From the NCBI GenBank assembly GCA_018238625.1, contig JABCSY010000032.1, forward strand, positions 1 through 39,082: 39,082 bases of DNA. The letters are read 5' to 3'. The translations under genes and the position numbers were made by a program. A model generated the notes under the pieces. The model ran no database searches and was not told the origin of the DNA. It saw nothing but the letters and a program-made list of their open reading frames with translations. Position 1 is the first letter of the stretch; every line of letters begins with the position of its first letter. The stretch is from Promethearchaeota archaeon. Its GTDB lineage: Archaea > Asgardarchaeota > Lokiarchaeia > Sigyniarchaeales > SOKP01. This document shows, piece by piece, positions 26,559-34,137 of this stretch.

Positions 26559-27035
26559 ATGACTAAAATAAAAATAATTACCACGAAAGGAACTATAAAT
26601 CTTTCGATGTTTGACGAGGACGCTCCCCTCACCGTTGCGAGCTTTTTATACTTAGCTAAGCGAGGTTATTACAACGGATTGAAATTTCATCGCGTTATCC
26701 CAGACTTTATGATACAAGGGGGTTGCCCCACGGGTACTGGAATGCACGGACCGAAACAAAAGGGAATAAATTCCTTTCCATTCAAAGGAAAAGACGTTTC
26801 TTACCCTTTTTCTGACGAGTTTCAATCGGGAAAAACTTTTGGTAAACCAGGTATCTTAGCAATGGCAAATGCGGGACCAGGCACAAACGGATCCCAATTT
26901 TTCATAACTCACGTCCCTACGCCACACTTAAATAATAAACATACCATATTTGGAGCAATAATAGGTTCTGAAGATCAGAAAATTGTTGATTCCATTCAGA
27001 AGGAAGACAAAATTCAAAAGATAGAAATTTTATAA
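26559..27035 (+). CDS. Cyclophilin-type peptidyl-prolyl cis-trans isomerase
   Basis: 158 residues, a normal size for a cytosolic cyclophilin. Catalytic stretch FHRVIPDFMIQGG (Arg45, Phe50, Met51, Gln53) and substrate-binding NGSQFFIT and KHTIFG are present. The Trp that binds cyclosporin in many members is replaced (LNNKHTIFG). A short insertion, KQKGINSFPFKGKDVSYPF, lies in the middle. There is no signal peptide, so it is a cytosolic folding helper. It is divergent from the acetate-CoA ligase gene with a shared 119-base upstream region. Confidence 0.95.
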   Translation: MTKIKIITTKGTINLSMFDEDAPLTVASFLYLAKRGYYNGLKFHRVIPDFMIQGGCPTGTGMHGPKQKGINSFPFKGKDVSYPFSDEFQSGKTFGKPGILAMANAGPGTNGSQFFITHVPTPHLNNKHTIFGAIIGSEDQKIVDSIQKEDKIQKIEIL

Positions 27036-27052
27036 AATTATAATTTAGTCTA

Positions 27053-27069
27053 TTTTATTTTTTTATTTT
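27053..27069 (+). terminator. T-rich terminator after cyclophilin
   Basis: Short T runs (4, 7 and 4) separated by single A begin 18 bases after the stop codon, matching archaeal U-rich termination. Confidence 0.5.
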
Positions 27070-27170
27070 ACTTTGTACTTAGATCAATAACCTTAAATCA
27101 AATTAAGGAAAGATTTATTAGCCAAAACCTTTATTAATAATTCAAATTAGAACAATAATACGCTATTAAA

Positions 27171-28580
27171 ATGAGTAAAGATATAAAAGATTTAATAAAT
27201 TCAGTTGATTACACAAATAAAGCTCACTCCGATTTAGAAATCGTTATAAGTCGTCTAACTGAAGAAGTCCAGCGATTGAACTTCACTATAGATGAGCAAA
27301 AAATAATTATTCAAAATCAGAAAACTAACCTTTCTGAATTCAAAGAAAACAATATCCCAGAAGATATAATCGTGTTAAAAGATTTAATTACGAACCAAAG
27401 ACAAGATATTATCAAAAAGGATAAAGATATAGAAATCCTACAGCAGACAATTGCAGACATATCGAACGAATTTGAAAACGCTCAAACATTTCAAGAAGAA
27501 AATGAAGAATTGATTTACGCAAACAAAGTTATTGTGCAATTGACTGAAGAAAACGAGACGAATCGCCTTGAAATCGAGAATTTGAACAACAAAATAAAAG
27601 AATTGCAAGAAAAACACGTATTTAAAGAAGAAGATATTGGAGAAGAAAATCAAGATTTAATAAATGCGAAAAAACTGATTTTTCAATTAACCGAAGAAAA
27701 CGGGATTAGTCGCGTCCAAATTGAATCGTTAAAGCAAGAAACAGAAAGGCTTAAAACGAATTTACAAGAGAATGACGCAGCTAAATCTCAATACATCCAC
27801 GAATTAGACGAAGCAAACAAAATTATCGACCAGTTAACGTTTGACACCGATCAATATCACGAAAAAGTTAATTATTTACAACAGAAAATCGAAGAAACCG
27901 TAAAATTTCACGAACAAGCTTCTCCAGAAGAGGTTGAAATCGGCGATGATTCAGAAGAAGTAAAGGGTGGTTTATTACAGTTAGAAGTAGAAAATACCGA
28001 GTTAAAAAACATTATAAATACGAATATATCCATTATAGAAAGCTTAAAACTAAAAATTGAAGAGTTTATTACGGAAATTTCAGAAAGAGACGAAGAATTA
28101 GAAAATCTAAACGCTAAATTCCAAAAGATCGAAAACGCTAACAAACAGCTAAGCGATTTGATAGTAGAATTAAAAGTTCGTGAAGATCAGGTATTTGATA
28201 GTACAAAACCCATTATAACGCACGATCAGATTGTTTTTGAAAACTTTCCACCTACTCTTTTCTTTAAAATGTACAAACAACTGGCTAACGATTCTAAGGA
28301 CATGATTGTTACCCAGCTTGTCGATGATTTAAGTAGGGGTAATAGAGATTTAAGGACGTACGCAATAAAAGTATTAAGCTTCATAAAAGGACCCAAAGTT
28401 TTTGACGCATTCAAAGGACTAGTAAAAGACGACGATTGGATCGTAAAGTTATACCTCATTAAAGCTTTACAGAATTTTGAGAATATTGAAAAGGTAGACA
28501 TGTTGAAAGAGCTACAAAAAGATAATGATATTGACGTTCGGGAAGCCGCTATAGAAATGCTCTCGAAATCAAGTTGCTAA
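27171..28580 (+). CDS. Long coiled-coil protein with C-terminal HEAT repeats
   Basis: 469 residues. Positions of about 15-335 are almost continuous heptad-type coiled coil, rich in Glu, Lys, Asn, Gln and Leu (segments such as ELEIVISRLTEEVQRLN-like heptads, with repeated LTEEN). The last 110 residues are helical pairs of HEAT/PBS type (LRTYAIKVLSFIKGPKVFDA, WIVKLYLIKALQNF, VREAAIEML). There is no membrane segment. A rod with a protein-binding head suggests a scaffold or tether in the cytoplasm, comparable in plan, not in sequence, to eukaryotic golgin or motor-adaptor proteins. Coiled coils score high by chance against many families, so no family is named. Confidence 0.72.
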   Translation: MSKDIKDLINSVDYTNKAHSDLEIVISRLTEEVQRLNFTIDEQKIIIQNQKTNLSEFKENNIPEDIIVLKDLITNQRQDIIKKDKDIEILQQTIADISNEFENAQTFQEENEELIYANKVIVQLTEENETNRLEIENLNNKIKELQEKHVFKEEDIGEENQDLINAKKLIFQLTEENGISRVQIESLKQETERLKTNLQENDAAKSQYIHELDEANKIIDQLTFDTDQYHEKVNYLQQKIEETVKFHEQASPEEVEIGDDSEEVKGGLLQLEVENTELKNIINTNISIIESLKLKIEEFITEISERDEELENLNAKFQKIENANKQLSDLIVELKVREDQVFDSTKPIITHDQIVFENFPPTLFFKMYKQLANDSKDMIVTQLVDDLSRGNRDLRTYAIKVLSFIKGPKVFDAFKGLVKDDDWIVKLYLIKALQNFENIEKVDMLKELQKDNDIDVREAAIEMLSKSSC

Positions 28581-28770
28581 AGCTATTTCTTTTAAAAACT
28601 TTCAATTTTAATTTTTTCGTTGTTTCTTAATAACTCGTTAATATTTTTTTTAAAAAACAATAAATATATCTTTGTATAACATAATAATCAATAACAAGGT
28701 TTTAGCTAGTAGATATTTGATTACTATCTATGCTAATTTATTTTAGAAAAATTGTGAAAAATGGAATAGA

Positions 28771-29031
28771 ATGGCAAGAGAATTAACGCGTAACAGGTGG
28801 AACTGGTCCCAAAAAGATAATAGATGGGTCTACATCGAAGTTAAAGATAACGGCGAAATAGTTCATCATTACCAACTAAAACCACCTAAGGAGTTTACAG
28901 ATTTAACAATAAAAATAAAAGATCTAAATGAAAAACTAATAGTTTGTAAAAACCCGAAAGATAACGAGAAGATCTTTAAAGAAATGATGAAAATATCAAA
29001 AAGAATGCAAAGCATGGGTAAGAATTTTTAA
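28771..29031 (+). CDS. Small basic protein, not recognised
   Basis: 86 residues with an aromatic, basic N-terminus (ARELTRNRWNWSQKDNRW) forming probable beta strands (RWVYIEVKDNGEIVHHYQL), then a long charged helix to the end. Lys-rich (pI clearly basic), so nucleic-acid or protein binding is possible. No known family is recognised. The ATG start has no clear ribosome site. It lies 161 bases before the CooC-like gene. Confidence 0.6.
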   Translation: MARELTRNRWNWSQKDNRWVYIEVKDNGEIVHHYQLKPPKEFTDLTIKIKDLNEKLIVCKNPKDNEKIFKEMMKISKRMQSMGKNF

Positions 29032-29192
29032 ATCCTCCTTAGCTAATAAACCATAAATTATTTGTCAATTTTTTTATTTAAGATAATCAATCCTCTACAG
29101 ATTATTACTAAACTTAACCTAAAAATTATTAAAACAACAATTAAAACAATTATTAAAACAAACCAAATAATTAATAAAAAGGTAGATTTAAA

Positions 29193-29996
29193 ATTAAGAT
29201 CGCTGTAGCCGGTAAAGGCGGCGTAGGTAAGACTTTAATCGCTGGGACTTTAGCCCGACTTTTTGCTATAGATGGGTTTAAAGTTTTGGCCATTGACAAC
29301 GATTCAGCGATGAATTTAAGTTATACTTTAGGAATTAGCGAAGCGGTCAAATCAAAAATAGTCCCGATTTCAGAAATGAGAAAAATGATTGAGGAACGTA
29401 CGGTTGTTAAGGGCGCTGGTCCAGGCGTTTATAACATAACTCCAAACGTCTCCGATATTCCTGATAAATTTAAAGCTTCTGGTCCAAACAATTTACATTT
29501 GTTAGTATTAGGAGGAATTGTAGAGCCCGCCTCGGGCTGCTTATGCCCCGAAAACGCTTTAATCAGGACTTTACTATATAACTTGCTTGTAAAAAGAGAT
29601 GAAGTAGTAGTCGTTGATTTCGAAGCGGGTTTAGAACATTTAGGTCGCGGTACTGCTAAAGGAATTGACGTCATGCTAGTAGTAGCTGAACCTTCTCAGA
29701 AATCTTTAGACCTTTGTTATAAGATAATTAATTTATCCAGAAAATTAGGCGTAATTAACATCTACCTTATTGTAAACAAAGTGATTGACGAATCTCAATT
29801 AAGTATTATCAACAATCGTATTAAAGATTGGAAAGTTCCATTATATCACTCAATTCCTTTCGACTCCGAAATTGGAAAAGCTGATCTGAATGGAACCTCC
29901 CCTTTGGATTTTAATCCAGATTCAAAGGCTATTGGTGCTATTAAAAAATTATTTAGCAAATTAAAGCAGCTCAAAATTGAGTTATTTGATTTGTAG
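29193..29996 (+). CDS. cooC: CooC-like nickel-insertion ATPase, apparent ATT start
   Basis: 267 residues. It starts with P-loop KIAVAGKGGVGKT (G7-T14), then VLAIDNDSAMNL, the CooC hallmark SGCLCPENALIRTLL with Cys116 and Cys118, and VVVDFEAGLEHLGRGTAKG (Walker B region). CooC dimers load nickel into carbon monoxide dehydrogenase. The P-loop is required but lies upstream of any ATG, GTG or TTG: the frame is closed by TAA at 29175 and contains none of these before residue 32. ATT at 29193, aligned with the usual MKIAVAGKGG start and seven bases after GGTAG, is the best start. A sequencing frameshift is the alternative. CODH genes are not in this window. Confidence 0.88.
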   Translation: MKIAVAGKGGVGKTLIAGTLARLFAIDGFKVLAIDNDSAMNLSYTLGISEAVKSKIVPISEMRKMIEERTVVKGAGPGVYNITPNVSDIPDKFKASGPNNLHLLVLGGIVEPASGCLCPENALIRTLLYNLLVKRDEVVVVDFEAGLEHLGRGTAKGIDVMLVVAEPSQKSLDLCYKIINLSRKLGVINIYLIVNKVIDESQLSIINNRIKDWKVPLYHSIPFDSEIGKADLNGTSPLDFNPDSKAIGAIKKLFSKLKQLKIELFDL

Positions 29997-30159
29997 CACA
30001 GAATCTCGACTATCTTCTATTCTTTATCCTATTATTTATCATTTTTTAGAACTCTATATATACTATATAGAAAACTAATTTAATATGTAGTTTTTCTGAT
30101 GGATTGGAGAAATCCAAAAAAAATTAAAATTAATTAACGAAAGGAGGAATGAAATCAAG

Positions 30160-30345
30160 ATGGTTAAGAAAAAGGAAAATCTACTGGCCTTAGGAATGCT
30201 CTGCTTGATAATTGCGCTTCTTTTTAATATGTTTGGAAATTCCAATATAGTTCTTGATATAGTAATTTTATTGTTTGTTGGTATAGCTTTATTCTCAAAC
30301 GCGGGATACTTAGCAACAGCCACTTCTAAGAAAAAGAAGAAATAG
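30160..30345 (+). CDS. Short membrane protein with basic ends
   Basis: 61 residues: KKKEN start, two hydrophobic helices (about 7-25 and 29-50) and a KKKKK tail. A strong AAGGAGG ribosome site lies about 12 bases before the ATG, and a TATA-like CTATATATAC is near 30053. The strong translation signal supports a real gene. Function unknown. Confidence 0.6.
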   Translation: MVKKKENLLALGMLCLIIALLFNMFGNSNIVLDIVILLFVGIALFSNAGYLATATSKKKKK

Positions 30346-30380
30346 TTTTAATTAAGTTTTTTTCAATAATAAAGAAAAAA

Positions 30381-30629
30381 TTACATAATATCGGATAAGC
30401 TAAGGTTCTGATCGTTGGCAATCGCTTTCCACTGCTCAATGGCTTCAAGAGCGTCTTTTTCGTTTATTTGTTCGATGGCGTACCCTGCGTGCACGATTAC
30501 ATACTTTCCAACTTCCGGGTTTAATATTAAAGCAGTTATAACGGTTTGCTGTATTCCGTCAAAGTCTACCAAAGCGGAACGCTTTTCGACGTTAAGCTGA
30601 ATAATTTTCCCAGGGATAGCGAGACACAT
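30381..30629 (-). CDS. hypC: Hydrogenase maturation chaperone HypC
   Basis: 82 residues opening with the invariant MCLAIPGK; Cys2 binds the Fe(CN)2CO unit during [NiFe] active-site assembly with HypD. The rest (LVDFDGIQQTV, VGKYVIVHAGYAIEQINEKDALE) is a standard HypC OB-fold. Length is normal. It is alone here, convergent with a small membrane protein gene. It presumably matures the Vhu-type hydrogenase encoded 4 kb away. Confidence 0.96.
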   Translation of the reverse strand: MCLAIPGKIIQLNVEKRSALVDFDGIQQTVITALILNPEVGKYVIVHAGYAIEQINEKDALEAIEQWKAIANDQNLSLSDIM

Positions 30630-30771
30630 AATTATACGATTTTAAAATAAATATATCTAATTTTTCTAATATTTGAACCTAAAAATAATTAATGAATTAT
30701 ATAATAAACTTAAATTTAATTTACTATCATCACTTTCGTTAGTTAAACTTGGTTTTAAAACGTGAAATAAT

Positions 30772-31311
30772 ATGTTTTTAGAAAAATTAAAGAAATATCC
30801 TAGCGATTTAATTCTATTAATTCTAGCAGCTTTAGGAATTGTCATTCTTCTTACAATTAATATACTGGTTTTTGAACCGTTGTTTTCAGTATATGGATAT
30901 GGTATCTTAGATTTTGAATTTGCTTGGACTAAAGAGCAAATACTAATAATATTCGGCGTATGGGGAGATGAAGTAATGGCATCGCAAGCGGCGGGAGTGT
31001 ACTGGGACTTTCTTTATATCATTGGTTACTCAGTTCCTCTTTTCGCATTAATTTTATTCGTTTCAAGAAAATTGGACGAAAGAATCTTAAATATCGGCCT
31101 TTACATGAGCTTAACGCCATTTATAGCCGGAATTTTTGACATTGTAGAAAACATAAATTTACTCGTCATGCTCAACGAACCCGCGTTTGCATCGTTTGTA
31201 CCTTTAATTGCGTCTCTATCTGCGACGATTAAATTTGGTTTTTTGATTGTTGGAGCGATTTTCTTCTTAGTAACATTAGTTCTTCTCGTTCTCAAAAAAA
31301 TTAAAAAATGA
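30772..31311 (+). CDS. Four-helix membrane protein, not recognised
   Basis: 179 residues with four clear hydrophobic helices (about 12-38, 78-102, 110-128, 145-174). The loop after helix 1 has acidic and aromatic residues (GYGILDFEFAWTKEQ), and a basic tail, KKIKK, ends the protein. Helix 3 carries D and E (GIFDIVENINLL). No family is recognised. It begins at ATG about 140 bases from the divergent hypC gene. Confidence 0.65.
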   Translation: MFLEKLKKYPSDLILLILAALGIVILLTINILVFEPLFSVYGYGILDFEFAWTKEQILIIFGVWGDEVMASQAAGVYWDFLYIIGYSVPLFALILFVSRKLDERILNIGLYMSLTPFIAGIFDIVENINLLVMLNEPAFASFVPLIASLSATIKFGFLIVGAIFFLVTLVLLVLKKIKK

Positions 31312-31400
31312 GATAAGTAAATTTTACTTTTTTTCATTATTATATCTTTAAATCTTCAAGGTTACGATGTGGTAGTCGTCCATAAAAATAACAAAGTCGT

Positions 31401-32183
31401 TTAGATCTTATCAGCGTAAAAAGTTAACAGGTCGTCGAGCCAATTAAAGATTTCTTCTTTTGAAAGATTGTCAACGTTGAATTTTAACCGCTCTAATTCT
31501 TTGAGAAGGTTAATCATTTCTAAGGGAATTGATCTCTGGCACAATTCAAATAAAAGCTCGTTAGTTTTTGTGATTAACTCTTTTATCTTAGAGACTAAAG
31601 GTTCTATATCGGGCATATCTTCAAGACTAACGAGGATGTTAATAAGACTGAAAAGAAATTCCGTTTTGTTTCCTTTAAACGAGCTATCGAATCGATAGTA
31701 GTACCGATCTAAATACGCTAATGGCACTATTTCGTCGTAAGTATTTGCGATTTTAATTATCGATTTAATGTTTTTAAAAAGCAGCGAAGGAGCCCAAGTA
31801 AAAACTTGATAATTTGATTCTATATTTCCGCTGTGTATAACTGGAATAAACTTATGATCTTCTTTGAAGTGCCCAAAAGGGATAAGAATAAAATCTAGCG
31901 AATCTGAAGAGGTATAATCTTTAACATCAATATGCAAATTCTTTATTATGCTATTGAACACCGTCCTATGGTCGAGAATGTCGAACTCGATTTTATTTAA
32001 GCTTGGTTTGTAAATGTAAAAAATTAAACCTTCAAATCCTTGAAATTCTAAATCTAACGAAAAATTTAGCCTTTCTACAGATACGCTATCCGTGTCGAAT
32101 CGCAAATCTAACATTATATGCGAATAATTCTCGATGAATTGAAAAAACCAAGGCGGGGACCTCTCTTTATCGAACGAAATCAT
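31401..32183 (-). CDS. Soluble protein of unknown function
   Basis: 260 residues. The N-terminal two thirds (1-170) appear alpha/beta with strands (MLDLRFDTDSVS, GLIFYIYKP, FILIPFGHF) and the last third is helical (LVSKIKELITKTNELLFEL, LLKELERLKFNVDNLS). No catalytic motif is seen. A ribosome site GGAG precedes the ATG, and a TATA-like element (AAATATATATAAA) lies about 40 bases upstream, so it is probably a real single gene. Family unknown to me. Confidence 0.65.
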   Translation of the reverse strand: MISFDKERSPPWFFQFIENYSHIMLDLRFDTDSVSVERLNFSLDLEFQGFEGLIFYIYKPSLNKIEFDILDHRTVFNSIIKNLHIDVKDYTSSDSLDFILIPFGHFKEDHKFIPVIHSGNIESNYQVFTWAPSLLFKNIKSIIKIANTYDEIVPLAYLDRYYYRFDSSFKGNKTEFLFSLINILVSLEDMPDIEPLVSKIKELITKTNELLFELCQRSIPLEMINLLKELERLKFNVDNLSKEEIFNWLDDLLTFYADKI

Positions 32184-32439
32184 TTAATCTCAACTCCTAA
32201 TATATCTCATTAAGATGATTTATATATATTTTATACCTAATTTATACTTCTTCACTCGAAGAAATATGCTGCACATAAATAATTAACTCCAATATTTTTA
32301 ACATTTGCGATTCAAACCTATGATTGACTCTAAAAAGTTTAACATTAAAAAAAAAAGAATAATCTGATTTACAAGTAGGTTTAAAATTAAAATATATTGA
32401 AAAAAAAATATAAAAAAATAAAGTTATAAATTTGGTTAG

Positions 32440-33312
32440 TTATAAACCAAGTTTTTCTAACGTAGATTTCAATCGAATTCGGTGAAACTTCATGCCGATC
32501 TCGTCTGGAGTGAAGCCCATCGCTAAAGCGTAAAGCTCTGTGATATACATCACGGGAATAGCGTATTCGGTCTCGTATTTCTTACCTAAATCTCGTTGTC
32601 TCGTGTCGAATTGCTGATAACACGCGGGGCAATTTACAGCAATCACGTCTGCGCCAGATTTTTTGATGGCGTCCATCTTAATCTTTAAGTTAGCAAAGCC
32701 GTGTTCCTCGTAGGCGTTAGTTACAGCACTCCCGCAGCATAAAATTTCCTCTCCGTAATCTACAACCGTTGCTCCGCTTGCTTCTACGAGCTTCTTTAGC
32801 GTAGTTGGTCTCATGGGATCGTCTGACTCCATCCACTCGGCGGGTCGCATATAATGGCATCCTGGATGGACTGCAACTTTAAGACCGTTAAGTGGTTTAG
32901 TTATCGCTCCTTTGACCTTGTCTAAATTATCGCTCAACACATCAACAAAATGCTTAATGTCTATTGTGCCGTTATATTGTTTCCCGATCTTAGCGAGCTC
33001 TTTATTAACCTTACCCATTTTCCAAGAGTCGTGCTTTAATTGATGCTGGACCCCTCTAAGCGTATTTGTGCAACCATTACAAAGAGAAATTATGTCTTTT
33101 CCTTCAGCTTCGGCTAAACATAAGTTCCGAGCGCCAATCGCTAACCAAGCGTCGTTATCAAACGATTTCATGCCCGTAGGGTCAGGGCAACACGAGAAAG
33201 GTGCTTGCGACGTTTCAATTCCAACTTTATCAAAAACTTTTCTGGATGCCGCTTCTAGGAAAGGAATACGTTTTCCGATGTAACAACCCTCAAACATTTT
33301 ATATTCTGTCAT
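32440..33312 (-). CDS. hdrB: Heterodisulfide reductase subunit B (HdrB)
   Basis: 290 residues with two CCG domains: Cys10, Cys41-Cys42, Cys78, Cys81 (SLCNGCTNTLRG), and Cys152, Cys192-Cys193 (LCCGSAVTN), Cys228, Cys231 (NCPACYQQFD). These hold the paired non-cubane [4Fe-4S] clusters that reduce a heterodisulfide or related thiol substrate. Last gene of the vhuGAU-hdrCB run; the TAGGAGG ribosome site overlaps the hdrC stop. HdrA and VhuD, which normally join electron flow to the hydrogenase, are not in this window. Asgard archaea lack methanogen CoB-CoM turnover in general, so the physiological disulfide is unknown. Confidence 0.95.
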   Translation of the reverse strand: MTEYKMFEGCYIGKRIPFLEAASRKVFDKVGIETSQAPFSCCPDPTGMKSFDNDAWLAIGARNLCLAEAEGKDIISLCNGCTNTLRGVQHQLKHDSWKMGKVNKELAKIGKQYNGTIDIKHFVDVLSDNLDKVKGAITKPLNGLKVAVHPGCHYMRPAEWMESDDPMRPTTLKKLVEASGATVVDYGEEILCCGSAVTNAYEEHGFANLKIKMDAIKKSGADVIAVNCPACYQQFDTRQRDLGKKYETEYAIPVMYITELYALAMGFTPDEIGMKFHRIRLKSTLEKLGL

Positions 33313-33328
33313 TTTTTTATCATTCCTC

Positions 33329-33847
33329 CTATTTTAGCTTTTTATCTACTCCAAGGTTTTTTAATAAAGTTTGGAATTCATAAACATCTGGATCCGCAAC
33401 AGGGGGTAGACCTAACTGTTCTCGTCTACGACCTATAGGACCCTTCCCCGTATGTGAGATTGGGATCGCTTTTCCACCCTCAAAAATTGCTCTCGCTTGT
33501 GAATAAATAAATTCAGGCGCATTTCCATCCGCTACGCTCTGGTTCTTTAATAAGGTAAAGATCTCAGTTAATTCGATGTTCTGTGGGCAGACCTCATCGC
33601 ATGTATCGCACACTGTACAACCCCAAATTGCTAAGGGGTCGGCGTCAAATATCGCATCTTTGTACCCTAATAAGGCATTTAGTATATTACTCCTTGGATT
33701 GTACCCTGTAGTCGTATAGAAGTCTGTTGTTACGTTAGTAATTGGACAGTTGTCTGAACAACGACTACATTGGTAGCAATATTTAATCAAATCAGACCCG
33801 ATATGATAATCCATAACTTGTTTTCTAAATTCAAAATCTATTGTCAT
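33329..33847 (-). CDS. hdrC: Heterodisulfide reductase subunit C (HdrC)
   Basis: 172 residues from the chosen start. Two [4Fe-4S] motifs, CYQCSRCSDNCPI and CTVCDTCDEVCPQ (Cys24, 27, 30, 34 and 77, 80, 83, 87), form the electron-transfer subunit that feeds HdrB. The ATG at 33847 is preferred over an in-frame GTG at 33856, because GTGA followed by an A run before ATG mirrors the ribosome sites of vhuA and vhuU. It is separated from vhuU by 108 bases that hold the candidate SECIS, and from hdrB by 16 bases. Confidence 0.94.
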   Translation of the reverse strand: MTIDFEFRKQVMDYHIGSDLIKYCYQCSRCSDNCPITNVTTDFYTTTGYNPRSNILNALLGYKDAIFDADPLAIWGCTVCDTCDEVCPQNIELTEIFTLLKNQSVADGNAPEFIYSQARAIFEGGKAIPISHTGKGPIGRRREQLGLPPVADPDVYEFQTLLKNLGVDKKLK

Positions 33848-33895
33848 TTTTTTCACTTTTTTCCATTTTTTCGTTCGTTTTTATTTAAAACATTT

Positions 33896-33934
33896 ATTGG
33901 CTTTTACCCCGCACAGGGGGCAGTTATATCCAAT
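33896..33934 (-). promoter_or_regulatory. Candidate SECIS element downstream of vhuU
   Basis: In the minus-strand RNA, 22 bases after the vhuU stop, ATTGG pairs with CCAAT. An asymmetric A-rich internal loop (ATATAACT on one side, AAAAG on the other) separates this from a GC stem, GCCCC/GGGGT, with a 6-base loop. Archaeal SECIS elements lie in the 3' untranslated region and have a GC upper stem over a purine-rich internal loop. The exact archaeal GAA..A consensus is not cleanly seen, so this is a structural candidate. It is the most GC-rich hairpin I noticed in this region. Confidence 0.5.
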
Positions 33935-33955
33935 CTATTTTTTTTTATTGGACAT

Positions 33956-34108
33956 TCATCCTAAGCCAACATTCAACTTGCGAGAGTAGATCTCTTCGCC
34001 GTCCTCTTTTACTACAGTAATGTGGGCGGCACACGATAGTCAGCAGTCAAAACAACGGACTATCATTTCTAGGAAATTTACTACTCCTTCCGGAATTTCT
34101 TCGCTCAT
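33956..34108 (-). CDS. vhuU: VhuU-like selenoprotein: detached C-terminus of the hydrogenase large subunit
   Basis: 50 codons, ATG at 34108, in-frame TGA at codon 23 (34040-34042), stop TGA at 33956-33958. Read with selenocysteine it gives MSEEIPEGVVNFLEMIV, RCFDCULSCAAH, then ITVVKEDGEEIYSRKLNVGLG. RCFDCULSCAAH is the C-terminal nickel-binding motif of [NiFe] hydrogenases (R-x-F-D-P-C-x-x-C-x-x-H), with the first ligand Cys replaced by U23 and the second kept as Cys26. The Pro before it is Cys here. The 21 residues after His29 would be the tail removed by a maturation protease. Methanococcus VhuU is a known parallel. It is 29 bases after vhuA, which lacks exactly this motif. SelB, SelD and tRNA-Sec are not in the window. 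Confidence 0.88.
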
Positions 34109-34137
34109 TTTTTTTTCACAGTTTCCTTTTTTTTATT

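Noticed and set aside
29286..29996. CooC-like protein starting at TTG 29286
   Set aside because: This start would delete the P-loop GKGGVGKT, which is encoded in the same open frame just upstream.
34043..34108. vhuU as a 22-residue peptide ending at the first TGA
   Set aside because: The frame continues past TGA with the conserved C-x-x-H part of the nickel motif and a normal maturation tail, so read-through as selenocysteine explains it better.
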